NCBI GenBank assembly: GCA_914767715.1
Contig: OU612067.1
Location: 21,984,162 to 22,048,161 of the forward strand
DNA from: Membranipora membranacea
Taxonomy: Eukaryota > Bryozoa > Gymnolaemata > Cheilostomatida > Membraniporidae
Direction: 5' to 3'
Length of the DNA stretch: 64,000 nt
The notes below the pieces were generated by a model. The model had not been told where the DNA came from. It did not search any database and worked only from the letters and a program-made list of their open reading frames with translations. Both the position numbers and the translations under genes were made by a program. Numbering within the stretch: the first letter of the stretch is position 1; every line of letters begins with the position of its first letter. Below are positions 36,621 through 48,238 of this stretch, in pieces.

Positions 36621-37288
36621 AAGCTGCGTTTACATGTGAGACAAATCGGCTAATAATAACAACTCCGACACAGGTCACCGATTTGACTGACCGTGTAAAC
36701 AGTTAATCTGTGTTGAAATCGGTGTTTAAATCTGTATTGTTCAAAATCGTTCACTTGTGACAATGTCACAAGTGAACGACAGATCTTAACAATTATGAAT
36801 GGTTCAGCCAATAAATGAGTATAAGTAATGATGATCATTATATTTCTCTCACCCTTTCCTTGTCCTTAGCAGCAACTTGTACAGCAATATAGTTATAACA
36901 GTTATTGCTGCTGCTGCTATTATAACATCATCATTAGATGATGAATCATTACTATACATGACTCTATGTCAGTCTCAGTGTGCAGGGGCACAACAGTAGC
37001 CTTTCAACTAGGGAGACTAGTGAAGGAGACTCCACTCTCCAGCTATGAATTACTAACTAGTTACTACTAGTTACTAGCTAATACTACTACTGAATGAACC
37101 AACTAGTTGTCTCACTAGCCAATCAGAGACAAGTTGAGTTGGAAGTTTGTGTTGAAATCGGTTAGGCATGAACAGTGTGTAAATAGCGTATCGTCGACAT
37201 GTTGACAGACAACGATTATAGAGCAGATTCATAATCTGTGTCGGAGTTGTTATTATTAGCCGATTTGTCTCACATGTAAACGCAGCTT
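36621..37288. mobile_element. 668-bp MITE with about 53-bp terminal inverted repeats
   Basis: The left end starts AAGCTGCGTTTACATGTGAG and the right end is its complement (CTCACATGTAAACGCAGCTT). Identity runs about 53 bp through AATAATAACAACTCCGACAC. An inner palindrome at about 36747-36777 pairs CGTTCACTTGTGACA with its complement. No target-site duplication was recognised and there is no coding capacity. Confidence 0.75.
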
Positions 37289-37457
37289 GCGTGCGGTATC
37301 ACGTGCCAGCGGCAAGAAAATTGGGCTTATGATTGAGAATAAGAGATGGTCGATGGTACAACACTTGGTAAATCTTGTTGGCATAGTGGAATGAGTGGTT
37401 TGTAGTCGGAGATACATTTTCGGAAAAAAATTGAGAAGACAACTCGGTATATCTATA

Positions 37458-37631
37458 GAGTTGCGACATTTGTGACGCTAGTGGGTTCGAGCATTTGCAA
37501 CGTTTAAAAATGTGCGATGTTTGTCGGTTTCCGACGTTATAAAAACCCTTCGTTCCGCCGTTTTTGGGATTGTGACATTATTGGAATGCTAGATTGTGAC
37601 GTTTTGACGTTTGCGACGTTTGTGGGTTCAA
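37458..37631 (+). repeat. GTCGCAA-rich interspersed repeat, inverted copy
   Basis: The same family as 34845-35020 but in opposite orientation: GAGTTGCGACATTTGTGACG at the left end, TTTGCGACGTTTGTGGGTTC at the right. Confidence 0.7.
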
Positions 37632-37869
37632 CACTCCTTCAACAGGAAGGGGTTAACTCCATACAAAATGAACTTGAGCAAAAACAAATGAAAGAGGGAT
37701 GCTTTTCTGCTTGGGTGTCTGACCTCAAGTGGGTCGAATATCTGACAATTTGTTATATCACACCCTCAAGCAAGAAAGTACTTCAAGTGTGCACATAAAT
37801 AAAGGTGAGTTGTGGTGGGAGGCGGGGGTGACAAGACACAATGAAATCAGTTCTGTGAAGAAGGAGACA

Positions 37870-38103
37870 GGGGGGTCTTTTAATTAGAAACAGCCAAAAT
37901 CGCAATCTGATTGCTCACTCACTCACCTGCTATGGGTCTCGCTCTTAGATCGCTCACTCATTGTTGGAACTATTACATTCTGAGTGAGCGATATGGGAAC
38001 GATCTTGTCTAATTGAAACACCAAGTGAGCGACAATTTTGAGCAATGTGATAGTGATAACTTGATTTAGTAAAGCATCGCTCTTCCTATTTGAAAGACCC
38101 CCC
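37870..38103. mobile_element. MITE, second GGGGGTCTTT copy
   Basis: The ends GGGGGGTCTTTTAATTAGAA and TTTGAAAGACCCCCC match the element at 11880-12095, in inverted orientation internally. Internal GATCGCTCACTCA and TGAGTGAGCGAT arms are conserved. Confidence 0.7.
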
Positions 38104-38252
38104 AGGAGTATAGGGAGCATAAACGCCAGTCTTTGTAATTTTATTGATGTATTATATCAAACCCACAGAACTGATGGTTTGAAAGATTGATGTACAATTA
38201 TTGTTAACTCTTGAGGTCAAACTGAGTGAAGAAAACAAATCTCTATACTTAC

Positions 38253-38384
38253 GCTTTTCTGTATCTGACTCTGTATCATTGTCTGAGTCTTTAGCATGGC
38301 GCTCAGCACCTCTCTGGTCTCCTTTAGTCTCTGAATCAGCTCCCTCTGCTTTATCTTTGTCTGACCTCTGCATTCTGTTTCTGT
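38253..38384 (-). CDS. hypothetical charged exon, possibly a 5' exon of gene A
   Basis: 132 bp between CTTCCACAG| and AAAAGC|GTAAGT, both strong sites, phase 1 on both sides. It encodes a very charged, low-complexity segment (RSDKDKAEGADSETKGDQRG, then KDSDNDTESDTEKR). The phase fits a direct join to the cap exon at 34047 of gene A, on the same strand 4.2 kb downstream. Nothing else links them. It could instead be an exon of a separate gene. Confidence 0.4.
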
Positions 38385-38548
38385 CTGTGGAAGATTTAAT
38401 CATGTAAAGAAACAGTCACTGTTAGCTCTGGCTCTGGTTATTGTATGAGTGCAGTTTCAAACTGAGTGCTTGTTGCTAGAATTCAGCGCCAACTATCCTG
38501 CCAACTCTTAGTAGTCATTAATACATCAGCTGGGCCAACAGCCTGACC

Positions 38549-38804
38549 CAGGGTCGTATATTCTAAAAAATTTCAGTCACTGACTTTTTAGAGATGAGCA
38601 TAATGATCGGGCGCGGCCCGATCTACATGGCGTGGCGGGGGGGGGGGGGGGGGGGGGTGTGGGTGTGCCAATAAACCGGGCTTTTGATTGGCTTGTCCAG
38701 CTCAAGGTCAAAAGTCAAGAGCTATTCAGCCTGGCTTACACCACATAAGCAAGGATTTTGATTGACGGATATCCGTGGTCCGTGATTGCTAATATACGCC
38801 ACTG
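38549..38804. mobile_element. hAT-type non-autonomous element, copy 1 (256 bp)
   Basis: Flanked by an exact 8-bp duplication GCCTGACC (38541-38548 and 38805-38812). The terminal repeats derive from CAGTGGCGTATATT (left CAGGGTCGTATATT, right AATATACGCCACTG). An 8-bp duplication and CAG...CTG ends are typical of the hAT superfamily. It carries a G run of about 20 and no transposase. Confidence 0.8.
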
Positions 38805-41800
38805 GCCTGACCAACAGGAAACAGGAAACCATGTCATGCCAATAATGTAAACTCAATAGTTATTGATTCATTTCAATTCAATTGTCAAGGACATCATACA
38901 CAAAGTTAGCCAGAAGCATAAGTACGTAATTCAAAAACAGCGTTTGAGAAGAGCATGGAGTCAAAACAATCAGGACGGGTGCAAAGCAAACGCAAATGGG
39001 GTGCTGAAAGTTTGTCTTTTTATCAGACCGGGATGAAGCCCCGTTCAAAATGCATTTAAAGGTAAATAAATTGCAAATCCTGGTTGTGACTTGAGCTATA
39101 TAACTAAATTTAATTAAATTTTAATCAAAGCGTTTCGGGCAACTCTTGCTTGTTGGGGGGGGGGGGAGGCCTTGTAAGTTGTGTGTGTTGCAAGAAGTGT
39201 GATCGCTTTTTATCTGGTTCATCATAACCAAATATCAAGGTCTAGTCTGAATAGACTACACATAAGGATTAACAGGATCACTTCAGGCTACTCACATATG
39301 CAGCTTCTCTGAGATCCACAATTAGCCTGGTCTTCTGTTATCAGCTTGTTTATCAGCAAGGTGACAGATTGTCAACACTGTAAAAATGAATGTCTGTTCT
39401 ATACAAGCTGCGGCCTTCCAGTCTTCTTACTTTGTGGTGAGAAGATATACAAAGCTTGACACGCTTAATGACATTTTCCATATCTAACTCTATCTTAGTT
39501 TTTGGCACATTACAAAAGGTGGTATGTCATCTTAGATATAAAAGCTACAACTAGAGCTCAACAGTTTGCTTGAACTTTCATCAAATATATCCCTACTATC
39601 GGGCACAATACCATACTAAGCTCATATCATACCAGATGGCATAAAATTGTGGTACATTACTGACATGATAGCAAAAAAAAACATCCCCTACACTATAGCA
39701 ATATAATGGGTCCTGTTAAATGATTTGATAAATTGTCAAGGATCAAGGGACTACGGTTGATCAGTCAATTATCTGATATTTAGCTGTGTAATTTGGAACA
39801 TTGCCAACTAACTGTCATGTAGAAATAAATGTCACAACAGAATGAAACTTCAATGCTACAGTATACAAGGAACTTAAGCCGTATGCAGTCACTATTATCT
39901 GCCAATATACTGTACATGATTGTCAATGAAACGTTTTATGAGCCTATCTATAAATTTAGAGGTTTGTAATGAAAATACTTGAGTGTTTGCTGAACCAAGT
40001 ATTTGTGCACTTAGATTCACAATAGTTTATTCTATCTGTAAGGTAGTGGTGGAGAGATTTATTAATTTTGCTCTAGTACCGGAGATTCACCCAGGATAGC
40101 CAGTTCAAACCCCAAATTTTGTGAACGTTGTACACACTATCAACAATATGTATACTTATATTCTCGATTGTATCATGTCCAAGTTGGTCGAAGAGAACAC
40201 TGACTATTCTGTGTGACTTTCAAGGCGAAAACTATCTGTGTGGGTTATCAAGCTTTTGAGAAAACCTAATCCCAATCAGCGCCAAGCACATCTACTGACG
40301 TAATATCTGACACAAACCAACAAACTACAAAATCTACTTAATCACAACATTTCTGTGATTTTATCAACTCGACAATGGCAAAACCAGTAGAGCATGCACA
40401 GTCCAAACTTAACTAGATATGAAATTGCAGGTGAATGATGCAATAATTCAGCAGGACATCATCTGATGCAATTTACGTACATTATAACTCTATTTCATAC
40501 CCCCTCCATCTGATGACTTGAATCCTTAATTCACATTTTAGTACGTAAACCTGTTTTGTGTGAGTTTGCCTTGGGCCTTTTAATCACATTACGGGCGGTA
40601 GGTAATGCATAGCCAACTGATCATAAAATCAAGCACAACAGAAAGTTAACTGCAAAATTTTGTCGTTATGCTGGATATAAACCAATTGAGCTTGCAAGAA
40701 CTAAGCTCTACAGAGGAATGCATCGAATACAGAAGCCGCCATGAGTTTAAACTAGTCAAAATGATGTTGAAAGCCAAGACATCCTTTCGCCTCAGCTCCC
40801 AATATTGCCTAACTTCCAAAGCTTACCTGATATCTATTCTGTTAATGACTGCTAAGAAAATTAGTCGATAATAGCTCTGATCAGCGATGACCTCGAGATG
40901 AATCCTCTTACTTGGATCAACTAGACATCCGTTATAATGTCACAATGCAGCTCTGTATTGGAAGTGATGATTGAAAAGTTGAAGATTGCCAGAGTTTGAA
41001 AGTGGAAAAATCTCCAGATACTTTGCTTTAAACTTAGCTCTAGCTACCTGCCACGATATAACAACCTTCATCTAGTTCTGGTTCTTGCGGTATACTGACC
41101 TTTTCAACTGACGCAGCAAGATAATTGTGAACATTTTAACAAACTAAGGGGTGTAACTAAATTTCAAATTGAAATGTTCCCCTTAATGAGCTGATGAAAA
41201 CAGGCAGATCTTTATAGAATTTCGAAATTTAAAACAGTGAACCTTTGAATTATGAAGTATAAGAGCTTTGCAGTTTGGCGAAATAGCGCTAATTTCTGCA
41301 TATCTGCCTATTAACCAAAAGCTATACATTGGGAAGGGGGGGGGGGGTTATTAAGACTGTTTCAAATGTCATCATCATTGATTCAAAGTTTTGCCTTGCG
41401 ATTTTCTAAATAAAAATTCAGTTGCATACCTGTTAACTGTTACACTATATAAAAGAGAGCCATAACCTGATAATATAGTATATCATGAGAGAAGGGGGAC
41501 TTTGTGCACCACTGGCTTAAATCATCTAGCTAAACTATGCATTTTCTATATTTCACATGGCTAGATGCCAATACTGCTTCATCAGTTGACAGAAATAACA
41601 AGCTTGAATCTAATTATTTTTGGCTCGATGCCTGAATGTTTGATGATGCATATCAGATGGTGGTCTATCCTACATTCCGATAGGATTGCGCTAGCTGTAA
41701 ATGGATAATGATTCAAGTATCTCACAGCCAGTCAGCTCAACAAAGTGTAGCGAAATTTGACCCGATGACAAACTTGACAGTAACCATTTTAATTTAGTGT

Positions 41801-42496
41801 CAGTGTTGACTCTCAAAAACCTAACATATATCAATCAAACATACAAAACTTTCTATTTTGTATGTTGTTAATGGCTGCTTGTAAGAAGGCTTGTGAGTTT
41901 TGTCATAACAAACAAGGACTTAATACTGAGTATATTGTAAGCAAGGCCATTATAAAGGAAAAAACAACTACCAGTATAACTTCATTGTGATTCACACATT
42001 CACTAAACGTATGCCAAAGCTAATAGACCACAGAATTAAATTCTACTCATGGAATTCAATGCTATAGCCTGTTTTGTTTTGACATTTGGACCTGCCTACA
42101 CTTAAATCTAGATAGTGAAGGCTAAATGCAAGGGTTATGACATCCAGCTATTTCAGCTATTTTTTCTAAGGTTGTCATGGTGATTTATCATAATTGTCAT
42201 CAATGATTTACTGGTAAAGCTTTGATATGCTAACGATGGTCAACTAAGAGTCTCAATATCTGCCAAAATACTTCCCATACATATTTAACAATGTTCGCAT
42301 TCGGTGCGCGGTAGGGGCAATGAAGTTGTGAACTAAGCTAAATAAATTCTTTTAAAGATAGCTTGACTTTATGTCTCAAAAACTTTACGGTGTAGACACA
42401 GAAAATTTATTTCAATGTCTAATATTCACCACCATTTCATACAATATACCTACAATACTAACAAATCTCATATCAAGTTTCACAAACTGCACAAAT

Positions 42497-42583
42497 ATGG
42501 CTGATGCCCCCCCCCCCCCAGAAATCGATGTTGAGTTGTGTCGCCCACAGAACAACCCTCAGATACCACCACTGGGCTCCAAG
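42497..42583 (+). CDS. candidate first coding exon, unassigned
   Basis: ATG followed by 29 codons beginning MADAPPPPEIDVEL and ending PLGSK|GTGCGG, with a run of 12 C coding for prolines. It reads like a genuine initiating exon in phase 0, but no downstream partner exon was recognised and the C run is prone to indels. Confidence 0.2.
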
Positions 42584-42647
42584 GTGCGGATTTTATAATC
42601 TTCTTTTAAAACATCAATTGACAATTTCGATCGATTTAGGAGTGGGA

Positions 42648-42717
42648 TGTGGCTCAGGTGGTTAGAGCAACTGCCCTCTAACACACAGTGTTGGAGGTCA
42701 TGGGGTCAAATCGCCCT
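42648..42717 (+). repeat. tRNA-derived SINE-like segment
   Basis: Box-A-like GTGGCTCAGGTGGTTAGAGC and box-B-like GGGGTCAAATCG lie at tRNA spacing. The acceptor stem does not pair, so it is a tRNA-derived repeat and not a tRNA gene. Confidence 0.5.
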
Positions 42718-44550
42718 GCTGTCTTCTAAGAACTGGGCCCTGTGTCTGCAAACTGAGAGCAACTTGGCGCTATATTAGGCGGCCTTACCCTTAATCAACC
42801 ACATCAACCAATCGAGGGAACAAAGTTATGATGAGCAAACTACACAGAAGTGCAAGAAGAGCATGATTTATTCATTGATACTGAAATTAGATAGCTATAT
42901 GCTGTATCAAAGTTATCTTGAGTAAGTCAGAACCATCGCAATAAGAATTGAAAGCCAGAGAGCAGATCAGAGCCCTAAATATCCCAACTTTGCACAGATG
43001 GAAGGATTGTCTCCACTCAACAAGTGGGACAGTAGCTCCTCCATCTAAACTGCATCATCATTAAAATATAGATTGGATACATATATCAGATATATCTCCC
43101 ATCAGCATTTAGGGGTCACAGAATGAAGTCAATGATCGATCAACGGTTCATAGACTGTTACAAAGAGTATTCATCAACTAAACAGGAGACTTTTATTCAG
43201 CAATGATCAGGAACTGGATTTAGAGGCAACAGTCATCAATTCAGCAATAGTTTTATCAACAATGTAAGACAGCGTTTATCTGCATCCATATGTGGCGGTA
43301 AGTTATCAGCAAAGTCTCAGTTGTGGGCTCATGATAAATTCCATCCCAATTTCGAATACATTTAAAAAAACCGGTTGAGGGTATGTGTGGTGGTAATTAT
43401 CTCGAGCTAGCGGTTCATTCGATAAAGTTTATAGCCCATCAGTTACACATGGAGTATTCATACAACAGTGCTTTATGCTTAGCGTCTTTTATAGCCAGTG
43501 GCGATTAGGCAATTCGAACTGCGAATTGTGCCTGATGGATTTACACCAGCAGTGCAGTCATGAAGTTAGTTGGTGGACGCAAGCCAGTAGGATTAATATT
43601 ATTTTATAATATTTTATCTTAATCAGTTAATTGGTGACTTCAAAAGGAAAGGTTGAATCGCAGAAAAAGTTATAAGAATCATAGAAAGTAAATGGTGTGT
43701 TAATGATGATGTGGACATCAAATTGCATTAGATCTATAAGAAATTGACATCAAATCACAATGCAAGTTGAGGATTTAAATGACTCTTACATCAGTATTCC
43801 ATTCAAATGTCATTTAGAAGTTGCTTTTTGTAACACGACGGTGCAACATCCAAACCTGCAGTGAGGAACAGGGCATCCCAACGCAAAATATGCCTCGTAC
43901 AGGATGTGAACAATTAATTATCAGTGCTCAATTACAAACAAGCTGGATAAAACATTCTTTACTGCCACCAAATGCTCACCGGACCGCCACGTCCGTGCAA
44001 CAAACACAGTCACAGCTACAGCGTCAATATACCATTGTTGAGTTGGGATTGATCTCAATCCTATAACTGCAGAACCTAAATGTGCCACTGACTAAGTTAG
44101 TGAGGCAGCTGCCATATCCACTAATCACTAGAGAAAGTGAAGTTCAGTATTTGACATACATAAAAATTATTGCTGCTGCTTTTGCATAATATCAACAAAA
44201 CTTCGAGGGATCTTTTGTGATGTATAGCTTTCATGCCAATAAACAAATTTTTTAATCCTTAAAATAGAAACACAATTCAGTGCAGCAGTTGAGGTGTAGG
44301 TTTACATTATTTGTTTATTCAACTGATAAATGACATTTGATGAAGATCAATGGGAGCTCGAATCCTAAAAATTGAACAATATATTATTGCAGTAACACTC
44401 ATGGCACACTGGTATCAATCAAGCAAGCTAGACTCTAATTCTCAGGGAGATAAAACCACATGATTAGACAAAATTTGTTATCAAATGGGAGGTTACAAAA
44501 TAAATATTACCCTATAGGAGTTTAATTTAGCTAGAATTTACTTTCGAAAC

Positions 44551-44613
44551 CAGGGCATAACCCTCCATCTGATTGCAAGGCAGACACTTAGACCACTACA
44601 CCACACTACCTTA
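44551..44613 (-). repeat. tRNA-derived SINE-like segment
   Basis: On the minus strand GGTGTAGTGGTCTAAGTGTC (box A) is followed by GGGTTATGCCC (degenerate box B). It resembles the segment at 4881-4940 in its GGTGTAGTGGT core. Confidence 0.45.
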
Positions 44614-45804
44614 CATGCGTAGGTAAGGTGTATTCCTGTATAATTGTACATTGTTTATGAAACTAGCATTGCTTAGGAAGTAATTTCCGCTATCATAAAA
44701 TTTCGCTATTTAGGCAAAACCGCGAAAAGCAAATCCTAAATGCCGCGAAAACTAAACTCCTATAGGGCACATGGCACTGGTTTCTTATCAGTGTGTTTAT
44801 CCATCAGTCAACAAATGGAATGCCGCAATTTTAAAGAGACAGTTTGTTGACTGATGTCTAGTTGGCGATTGATTATTGTTCACTTATTAACAGAGCAAAG
44901 GGGAAGAGTTGCTGTTTAGTAAGAAACAGAAGATTGGGCTGCCCCTAAAGTGGGAGGCAAGGTGCCCTAAATCCTCATACTGAGAATGTGATACATCCTA
45001 GAATGCATCCTAGAGGTGAGGCCATAGAAGACCTCCGAATCGTCGATGTTTAGTGAGCTGCCAAAACTGAACTGGCACTAATCGTCCATTGGCAGCGACA
45101 CTTCGATCTTAGCCAATAGGCCGAGAAGTGAACAGAAGAGAAGCAAAGGGGAAGAGTTCATGATCACAATATTGCATAACACTGATTTCTTATCACAAGT
45201 CACAACCAATGCAGTACTGGTTAATGCTACAAAACTTTAAAGGTCCCCGAGCAGGGTTCACAATACGAGACAAATCAGGAACACTATGTCGTGCACGAGT
45301 GTCTTTAACATACCTGTTCAAACTTTAATTGCATTTTTACAAATAGGGGCCCCTTGGCAGCTGCTCAAATACAACAATGTCTAGCCGCAGCCTCAAAAAC
45401 ATGCCTCATCATTATTTCCTCATGATTATATAAATTATAATTTGCAAAATTTGCACTGTCTGTGATCATATTTCCTGACCTTCAGAGTAAACTTCAACAA
45501 CATCTAAGTTTATTTGGAAGGAAATGTGCGGCAAATTGTCGACTGCCTTAAGCAGAAATCGCAGTCCCAATATGACAAAGTACCAAATGAATCTTTTGTC
45601 AAACTGAGATAATTGGCCTTTTGTGTCCGAATCATTGGCCACAGCATAGAAAGATAAACATTTCTGTGAAGACGTACATAAACATTTCTGTGAATTATCA
45701 CGTTTGACACCTGTGTATCCTGAGATGTCATTGAAGCTAATGTTCAGAGATTATCTGTTTGTGGCTTTGCTAGAGCGTTGAAATAAATAGCTAGTACAAT
45801 TAGA

Positions 45805-46219
45805 CAGAGGCGTATATTCTAAAAAATTTCACTCACTGACTTTTTAGAGATGAGCATATCGATCGGGCACAGCCCGATCGACACGCCGTAGGCGTGGCGG
45901 GGAGGGTGTGGGAGGGGCGCTTAAGCGCCCTCCCACACGGAAATTTTTGCATATCGGTAGCAAAATAGTGCAAGCAGAGAGGTATTTCAATAGCTCACTG
46001 AGCTGTTGGGTACTTTCAGAAAACAACTCAATAGCAGTAGAAGATTACGGTAAAAATGCTCCAGTTATAAAGCATTAATTTGAAAAAAAAACTGTCCTCG
46101 ATGAGATTCGAACCCACAACAATCTTATTAACAGTGATTAATAGGCAGACGCTCTACACACTGAGCTATTCAGCCACTCACGGAAATCTGTGGGCCGTGA
46201 GTGCTAATATACGCCACTG
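45805..46219. mobile_element. hAT-type non-autonomous element, copy 2 (415 bp)
   Basis: Flanked by an exact 8-bp duplication CAATTAGA (45797-45804 and 46220-46227). Terminal repeats CAGAGGCGTATATT and AATATACGCCACTG match copy 1 at 38549-38804, as does the next part (TTTTTAGAGATGAGCATA). It is longer than copy 1 because it carries a tRNA-like segment near its right end. Confidence 0.85.
46094..46174 (-). repeat. tRNA-like segment inside the hAT-type element
   Basis: On the minus strand GGCTGAATAGCTCAGTGTGT (box A) and GTGGGTTCGAATCTC (box B) are close to consensus, with a long variable region between them. The acceptor arm is not complementary, so it is probably not a functional tRNA. It may supply an internal RNA polymerase III promoter. 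Confidence 0.5.
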
Positions 46220-47318
46220 CAATTAGATAAATTGCCTATTACAATGTAGTAATAAAGGAAGGAATTTTCTTTTTCACAAGTTTGTCAAATCGAGGGTCCA
46301 TAAAGGCCGGGCATCCAAGCACATACTTCATCTTGTTAGCAAATCAAACAGACATACACGATCACTTCGTAGCAGCTGCGCAATAATTAAACCCTCATAT
46401 AGCTCAAACCTAGGCAAATCAGCCTTTTTAAATATTTTTCATACATTTATAACTAAATCAACCAAGCCTCATGAATCATTATCATTTAATCCTACCTAAT
46501 GCTGTTAACTTGTATCTTTGTTTGCCACTTTCTGTTTCTTCTTTTCTTTTTTCATCTTATTCATGCAATTTATGATACCAAGCTTTCATTATCCTACTCA
46601 CTATGTAACACCCTACCACTTATATCTTTTTATTCAAGTCATTTTTTGTATCCATGTTAATGTGTATGAGGTCAACAAGTTATTTTTAATTTTCTTTAAT
46701 TATAAACTTTTAGAAAACCTCAATAAATAAATAAATCAACAGATTTCAATTTGATACTATTTCATTGGAAAACGCCAGAATCACAAAAATAGTAAACCTT
46801 TTAAATGCATGTCACTTGAAAAGTATGACAGTCATCATAGATCCCGGAGATATGTTATCTTGTTTTAAAATAACTTGCTAAAGTGTAAAGTATATATATT
46901 TTTAAAAAGGTTGCGAAATCTGTCCGGGACAATGAAACATTCCGAAAGACGACAACTTCTCGTTCCTGGGAAACCATCTCGTGTCATAATCAATATGATA
47001 TGTCAACTTCCACATGTCCTGGCACATTATTATTCATTGTAAGGGTCTTTTCTATGATTTTGGTGAGTGTGTAACTATCATGGCAACGTCAAAAGGGTTT
47101 CAAGTGAAGTTATCATTTGACTGTTTTAAGAATAGTTTGGGCAGAAAAGGTCCTATAATATTTTTTGTTACCGCTCTCAATAATATCCTTGTCTCACTTA
47201 AACTTTGAATATGTGTACCATAGAATGCAATGTGGGGATATAGTTTGTGATAATCATGTGGAGAGGATATGAACAGCCTCAAATGCATACACTGCACAGA
47301 CTGTCATACGACATTATA

Positions 47319-47362
47319 GAATAATATGAGCTGACTCGATATCAAGTCAGCTCATATTATTC
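47319..47362. repeat. perfect 18-bp inverted repeat with 8-bp loop
   Basis: GAATAATATGAGCTGACT is followed after eight bases by its exact complement. It lies about 440 bp beyond the gene B stop codon. No run of T follows, so a role in RNA 3'-end formation is not supported. Confidence 0.6.
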
Positions 47363-47797
47363 ATATTATGCTTTCTATTGTGGAAAACGACTTGGAAATG
47401 TGGGAATAAGATCTTATACAATATCCGAGAGCAGATGTTAATATATCATCATACAAAGCAGATGTGCTCTGATCACTAATCCAAATAAGTAGGTTTAAAG
47501 TGAAATCTGTTAAAATATATTAACAAAAGCTAAAAAATCAATTCGATTTTTTTTCCCATACATTAATGGTATTCCTTCTCTCTTGAACTTATTCCTAACT
47601 GCTTGAGCTCTGTTCGTTGTGCGTGTGCAGATAATGATTCTAAACTGGTTTCTTTCATTAAACCCAATATTCTGTTGCATACTGTACACCATTTCACATA
47701 ATGATAAAGAGTACAGATAGAGTAAAGATAAACAGTATACTACAAAAGATGTACAGATCATTAGACCGACCCTCGCATAGTTTTAGATAGTCAGTCT

Positions 47798-48238
47798 TCA
47801 TTTTAGCTTTGGTAAGCCGAGCTTCTCCATGAGGCACTGCTTTGAAAACATGTTTTGGTTTTGTTGAAGATCTGATTTAGGCGCTGCAGGGGGAAGCACA
47901 AGACATTTCTTGAGTGTGCTTCTTGTTTCTGATGTTTGGAACTTGCTGTCTGGCTTACGATCCATAGCTATTTTGGCAAACGTTACCATTTCATCTATGG
48001 TTTTCTTCCCATCGGCCAGAGCAAACTGGCTGGCTATGGCTCCCGTGAAGGCACCTCTATGAGACATCCCTCCAGCTACTGTTGACATGAGTAACAGAGT
48101 ATGAGGCCTCTCTAGCTCTACATGACGCTTTTCAGCTGTGTTTGCATCACCAGCATCTTTCTTCTGTCCTTGAGCATCTCTCTGCTGTCTTTGAGCACCA
48201 GCTTGAGAATGCGCTTGACAAGCCTGAATTATTAGAAT
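47798..48238 (-). CDS. gene B exon: caspase catalytic cysteine and p10 domain
   Basis: It begins [16 protein letters not shown] (catalytic Cys in QAC). A Gln/Lys/Asp-rich linker ([20 protein letters not shown]) of about 30 residues follows, then p10: [20 protein letters not shown]. The Arg equivalent to the P1-Asp-binding residue of the caspase SWR motif is kept, with His in place of Trp. The tail LVLPPAA...LMEKLGLPK matches gene A. The charged linker is where caspases are normally cleaved between subunits. Confidence 0.85.
   Translation of the reverse strand: MLIIQACQAHSQAGAQRQQRDAQGQKKDAGDANTAEKRHVELERPHTLLLMSTVAGGMSHRGAFTGAIASQFALADGKKTIDEMVTFAKIAMDRKPDSKFQTSETRSTLKKCLVLPPAAPKSDLQQNQNMFSKQCLMEKLGLPKLK

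Larger units (their letters stand above)
36391..38252. other. transposon-rich stretch upstream of gene A
   Basis: It holds the 668-bp MITE, the inverted GTCGCAA repeat and the second GGGGGTCTTT MITE, listed separately. No exon was recognised between them. Confidence 0.5.
38385..47797. other. 9.4-kb intergenic region between genes B and A
   Basis: Apart from the mobile and SINE-like elements and the candidate exon at 42497-42583 listed separately, I see no gene. Frames at 40668-40871, 43821-44066, 45510-45731, 46518-46730, 47014-47208 and 47510-47761 have no family signature and AT-driven composition. G runs lie near 38638-38657, 39157 and 41337-41347. Confidence 0.45.

Noticed and set aside
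4881-46174. Functional tRNA genes at 4881, 42648, 44551 and 46094
   Set aside because: Box A and box B are recognisable but acceptor stems do not pair and the spacing or variable arms are abnormal, so they are treated as SINE-like remnants.
45510-47761. Small frames in the intergenic region (45510-45731, 46518-46730, 47014-47208, 47510-47761)
   Set aside because: No family motif, no splice context, AT-driven composition; indistinguishable from chance.
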